NCBI RefSeq assembly: GCF_023856365.1
Contig: NC_064537.1
Span: 2,805,001 to 2,869,000, forward strand
Origin: Brienomyrus brachyistius
Lineage: Eukaryota; Chordata; Actinopteri; Osteoglossiformes; Mormyridae
Length of the DNA stretch: 64,000 bases
Direction of reading: 5' to 3'
A program made the translations under genes and the position numbers. Positions 60,456 to 64,000 of the stretch are shown here, in pieces. The notes beneath the pieces are model-generated. The model made no database searches. It saw only the letters and a program-made list of their open reading frames with translations, and had not been told where the DNA came from. Numbering within the stretch: the first letter of the stretch is position 1; each line of letters begins with the position of its first letter.

Positions 60456-62196
60456 GTCCTGTAGAAGCCAATAGAGGTGGCCTGCATGTGCACATATCTC
60501 AAAGAGGGAGGGGGTACTTAGGGAACTTAATGGATCACAGAGGACAGGCCACCTTTGGAGCAGCAATGAAATCTCAGGGTCCTCGGGTGGCCGTGACCCT
60601 GCTGTCCTCCCCCTGGCAGGTGAAGAGTCCTTAGAGTCACCAAGCTCTGCACTTGTACTGGGTATCAGTCGGGATTCTTGTCTGCATATGGCCCCCTGAC
60701 TGTGAGTGGGATCCGAGCCTGTGGCGTTTGAGGGGTCCTACCTTACAGCCAAGCTGCGGGAGCCAGTGGAGGGAAAACATAATGACAACCGCTAATTGTA
60801 AACCGGCCTGATATTAACCCTCTGAGGTCTAGGGGTAGGGAACACACTGTCACTGACTGGGGCATGATCACACATTTCATTCAATATCATAAACTTAATT
60901 CATGGCAAATAAATTATTTATTATATATTATATATTTGTTTTGGCATTAAACTCATCTTAATCTTAGTGTACTTTGCAAATATGTCAGATTTATGTGAAG
61001 TTTGTTATTTGACATCAAAGTATAGACATTGCAAAATGCAGTCTGGAACACTTGCAGAAACATTATAAAAGTACATAGTAAGCAATGGTGGCAGTTTGTT
61101 TTGACCCCAGATATCTGATCACCAAAGTCTTGCCTACATGAAGATGGTGTAGCTGCAACATTCAGTTGGATAAATAAATAAGAAAAACCGAACTCATGTC
61201 ACTATTTCTGGCTCCTTCCATTGAATATGTAGGAGCTCTCATGTGTATGAATGAGCCATTCACACCTGGCCACACCCCCCCCCCCCCCCCCTTTTATGGT
61301 GCTGATGGGGATGTATCTGGATCGCGTTTCACCGCTGCGCTGTTCATCTAATTACCATGCGGTTTGAATACGAGGAAATGCGGCTATTTATAATGCGAAT
61401 AGTGATCTTCAGGTGAGGGCGGTGCTACACCCCCCAATCCCCCCCGATGCAGGTAAAACAAAGAAAGGTGACAGTTTACTTTTTTGCCGATTTAACCTAA
61501 TTTAAAAAAATTTAATACTTCCGACAATGGACGTTTTAAATAGAAGACAGATTACGGATTTAGTCAGCATGTTTTTTTATGTTTCTACAATAAGATTTCA
61601 GCGAGTTATGAACTGAGACACTTGGGAAAGTCAACGATGCCGTCGACCCCACAGGGTTAAAAACTAGCAGCCAAACAAAAGCGCAGGAGACCGTGTCTGA
61701 CGGGTCAGAACAGGGCAGCACATGGGTGTTTAGCAGACGCTCAGGGTTATCTCTGCTCAGCCATTGTCCTTCCGGAAGCTTCCAGGCCTAGTAAAGTAAT
61801 GGAGTCTGTACACAGGTCAGTGCACCACATCATAGTACAGGAGTCAAGAAGTTAGAGCAGGAGTAGGTATAGAGGCCTTGCGGAGATACAGGATTGTATC
61901 TGCTGTGTGAGCTCCACACTCAGACACCCCCAGATGCATGACTGACATCCAGGCCAAGCTGTTTATGAAGCAGTAAAATGGGCTGGCCAGCAGTTATGAT
62001 CCTCCATCTATGTTTAACAGCAGCCTGAAGGAGCATAAAGAATGACAGTCAGCGTAAGCTGAGAGGAAAAGTCCCAGTCAGACTTTGGAAGCTTTTCAGG
62101 ACAGTTCGAGAGATTATCGGAATAGATCTGCTGCCTATTGACCAGATGAATTCTGATCACTGCTCCAACAAAGCAGGAAGTGCATAACAGGACCAA

Positions 62197-62292
62197 CACC
62201 ACCCACCACGAGCTTTCCAACATCACCAAAGACGAACTTCCCAACACCGCCAACCACGAGTTTTCCAAGACTACTCACCATGAGCTTTCCTC
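62197..62292. repeat. 24-bp degenerate tandem repeat, 4 copies
   Basis: CGAGCTTTCC-like landmarks recur at 62209, 62233, 62257 and 62281, exactly 24 bp apart, despite substitutions. Confidence 0.75.
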
Positions 62293-63475
62293 ATGCCTGG
62301 GCACTGGTGAGAGGAGAGCTTCCTCCTCCAGCCATCCATATCACTAGCTGAGCTCACAATCTGTAAGGTGTCCCTGTCCCTCTACTGTCTATTTGTTCTT
62401 GATTTCTTTTCCCGTTGTTGTTGTACAGGATGTTGCTGTATGATATGGGCACATATATAATAAACCTTCTTAGATCTCGAATCACTGGGGAATACTTTTG
62501 GGTTCCAGCCTTCCATGAGTTCCTGTACCTTCAGGGGACTTTGGGTAGCATCTTAGTGATGGGCAGCCTCTGGGACACCGGGGCAGAGGGGAGGTTGTGT
62601 TCCCTGTCACAGCTATTCCCCTGTGTTCCTGAAGGTTCCCGCTACAATGGAACGGTTCCTATTCACCACTGGTGGCCACCTCCGATCTGTAATTTTCAAA
62701 TAGGGGGCTAATCGTTCCTGCTCACACTTTGAGGCCATAACCTCTGCCTGATTCTGCGCTTACTCCCAGCCCCCATCACAGTCACAGGCAGTCGGTGGGG
62801 ATTTTGGCTCCCCGAACATGCCTGCACCAGGTGTCACATTGGTATTATTGTACTTTTGCAAAGCCCCCCGGCCCCCGCTCCCGGCAGTCGGGCTGGAGCG
62901 CTCACATTCTCCACAGCCCCGTTTTCCCGTCCCGCAAGCCAGAGCCACAACAAGGAGCAGCTCCCGGAGCGGCGAGCGGATCCGGGTGGCTTGTAATCCG
63001 ACATCACTCAGCTCGGTTTTTATCGGATTTCAAAGGGCAGGGGGATTACACTTAAACACACATTAGAATAAATCACGTTCTTGTTCGGGTTGGGAGTGGG
63101 CCAAGCTCCCCCCAGCCCCTGGCCCCTCCCGGGACCCTCAACATGAATTTAACACGCCTATCTCCTGTTTTCTCACATGTGTTAGACATACAGATGGGCA
63201 GACTGACACACCTGGTTTATTTACCATACTTATAAAGGGACTTTTCAGACACAATTCAGCATTCAAAAGGCATGTATACACACACATACACACACAGACA
63301 GACACATACATTCCATGTATTTATATCTTTCTGGGGACTCATTTTTGTAGGCAAAGCCCCAATGACGACCTTAACCCCTAACCAGCTCTAACCTTAACCA
63401 TAGGTAACCAAATAAATAATTGCAGTCTCAGATTTGTATAAAATTGAATTTCCCCACAATTAAAAAATTACAAAA

Positions 63476-63479
<4 letters not shown>

Positions 63480-63508
<29 letters not shown>
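63480..63508. repeat. (CA)n microsatellite
   Basis: Short pure CA run preceded by GCGCG. Confidence 0.9.
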
Positions 63509-63509
<1 letters not shown>

Positions 63510-63782
63510 TATCAGTGCGTGGGCTTTCAGGTCATCCTGGGGGGGTAAGGCAGAGGGACAGATGTAGGCCCACTGTGGTAAGCATGGCAGCGATTAGGGG
63601 CAATCCGATAGGGCCTTAATCATCGCAGTGAGGGGCCGTAGCCCCTTCAGTAACCCAGCCCAACCATCCTGCCCTGTCCCAAGGATGGTGGGGGGCGGGG
63701 GGGGGGGGATGTGTGTTCCTGCAGCCTTGTGGAAAACGCAAAACAGATGCTGCAGCATACATAAGCGTATGTCTCTCCTTTT

Positions 63783-63860
63783 GTGTGTGTGCTGATGTGT
63801 TTGTGTGTGTGGGTGTGTGTGTGCTGATGTGTTTGTGTGTGTGGGTGTGTGTGTGCTGAT
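63783..63860. repeat. 32-bp GT-rich tandem repeat, 2.3 copies
   Basis: GCTGATGTGTTTGTGTGTGT followed by GGGTGTGTGTGT is repeated exactly. Confidence 0.9.
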
Positions 63861-64000
63861 GACTGAGTGTCAGGTGGATGATGAGGCCTGCAGTGCCCCC
63901 CGTAAGGCCTGAATCCTGTCTGCCTGACTTGAATTGCAAACCCAGAAGTGCCCCCCCCCCCCCCCAGTCTGCCCAGCCCCTGTCTGCTCCGCGCCGAATC

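Larger units (their letters stand above)
40106..64000. other. Gene-poor intergenic region downstream of hs3st3b1
   Basis: Nearly 24 kb without a recognisable coding exon, tRNA or rRNA. Open frames are short, or built from tandem repeats (40.8-41.9 and 45.6-46.1 kb). Contents are minisatellites, CA/GT repeats, G/C runs, one pair of diverged dispersed repeat copies (56.9 and 60.4 kb) and otherwise unique DNA. The human counterpart also has a long gene-poor stretch after HS3ST3B1, so a desert here fits the synteny. Confidence 0.7.

Overview
The window is vertebrate nuclear DNA, most likely from a ray-finned (teleost-type) fish. It holds two split protein-coding genes, both on the + strand, in a large amount of intronic and intergenic sequence full of tandem repeats. 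Fish origin is inferred from the protein sequences, the compact cox10 3' end, the abundance of GT/CA microsatellites and minisatellites, and short DNA transposon remnants starting with GGCTGGGC- or GGGCTG-like ends. I cannot name the species.

Gene 1 is the 3' part of cox10 (protoheme IX / heme A farnesyltransferase). Three exons lie at 10059-10129, 16281-16513 and 18031-18455, followed by a short 3' UTR and an AATAAA at 18876. Its earlier exons are upstream of the window, so bases 1-10058 are intron. Gene 2 is a complete two-exon heparan sulfate 3-O-sulfotransferase 3 gene (hs3st3b1-like). It has a TATA and CCAAT promoter at 24430-24600, exon 1 at 24962-25530, a 12-kb intron, exon 2 at 37582-38203 and a probable 1.9-kb 3' UTR ending near 40100. 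The order and orientation cox10 -> hs3st3b1 match the human chromosome 17p12 locus, which supports both calls. The rest of the window, about 40.1-64 kb, shows no recognisable gene and looks like a gene desert.

The two genes do unrelated work: mitochondrial heme A synthesis for cytochrome c oxidase, and Golgi modification of heparan sulfate. They appear linked only by ancestral synteny.

The most notable structures are these. (1) Three minisatellites inside one cox10 intron are built around the telomeric hexamer. One array changes unit length in exact 6-bp steps. Another ends 20 bp before a splice acceptor and probably supplies its branch point. (2) Five homopolymer indels fall within about 115 bp of hs3st3 exon 2, net +3, centred on the PAPS 3'-phosphate-binding motif; they look like assembly errors but could be real damage. 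(3) The hs3st3 leader carries four upstream ORFs, one overlapping the start codon. (4) A roughly 9.5-kb AT-rich, repeat-poor block surrounds the hs3st3 promoter. (5) Long mononucleotide G/C runs are unusually common, while long A/T runs are rare. I did not find a new biological system such as a new gene cassette, CRISPR array or mobile operon.
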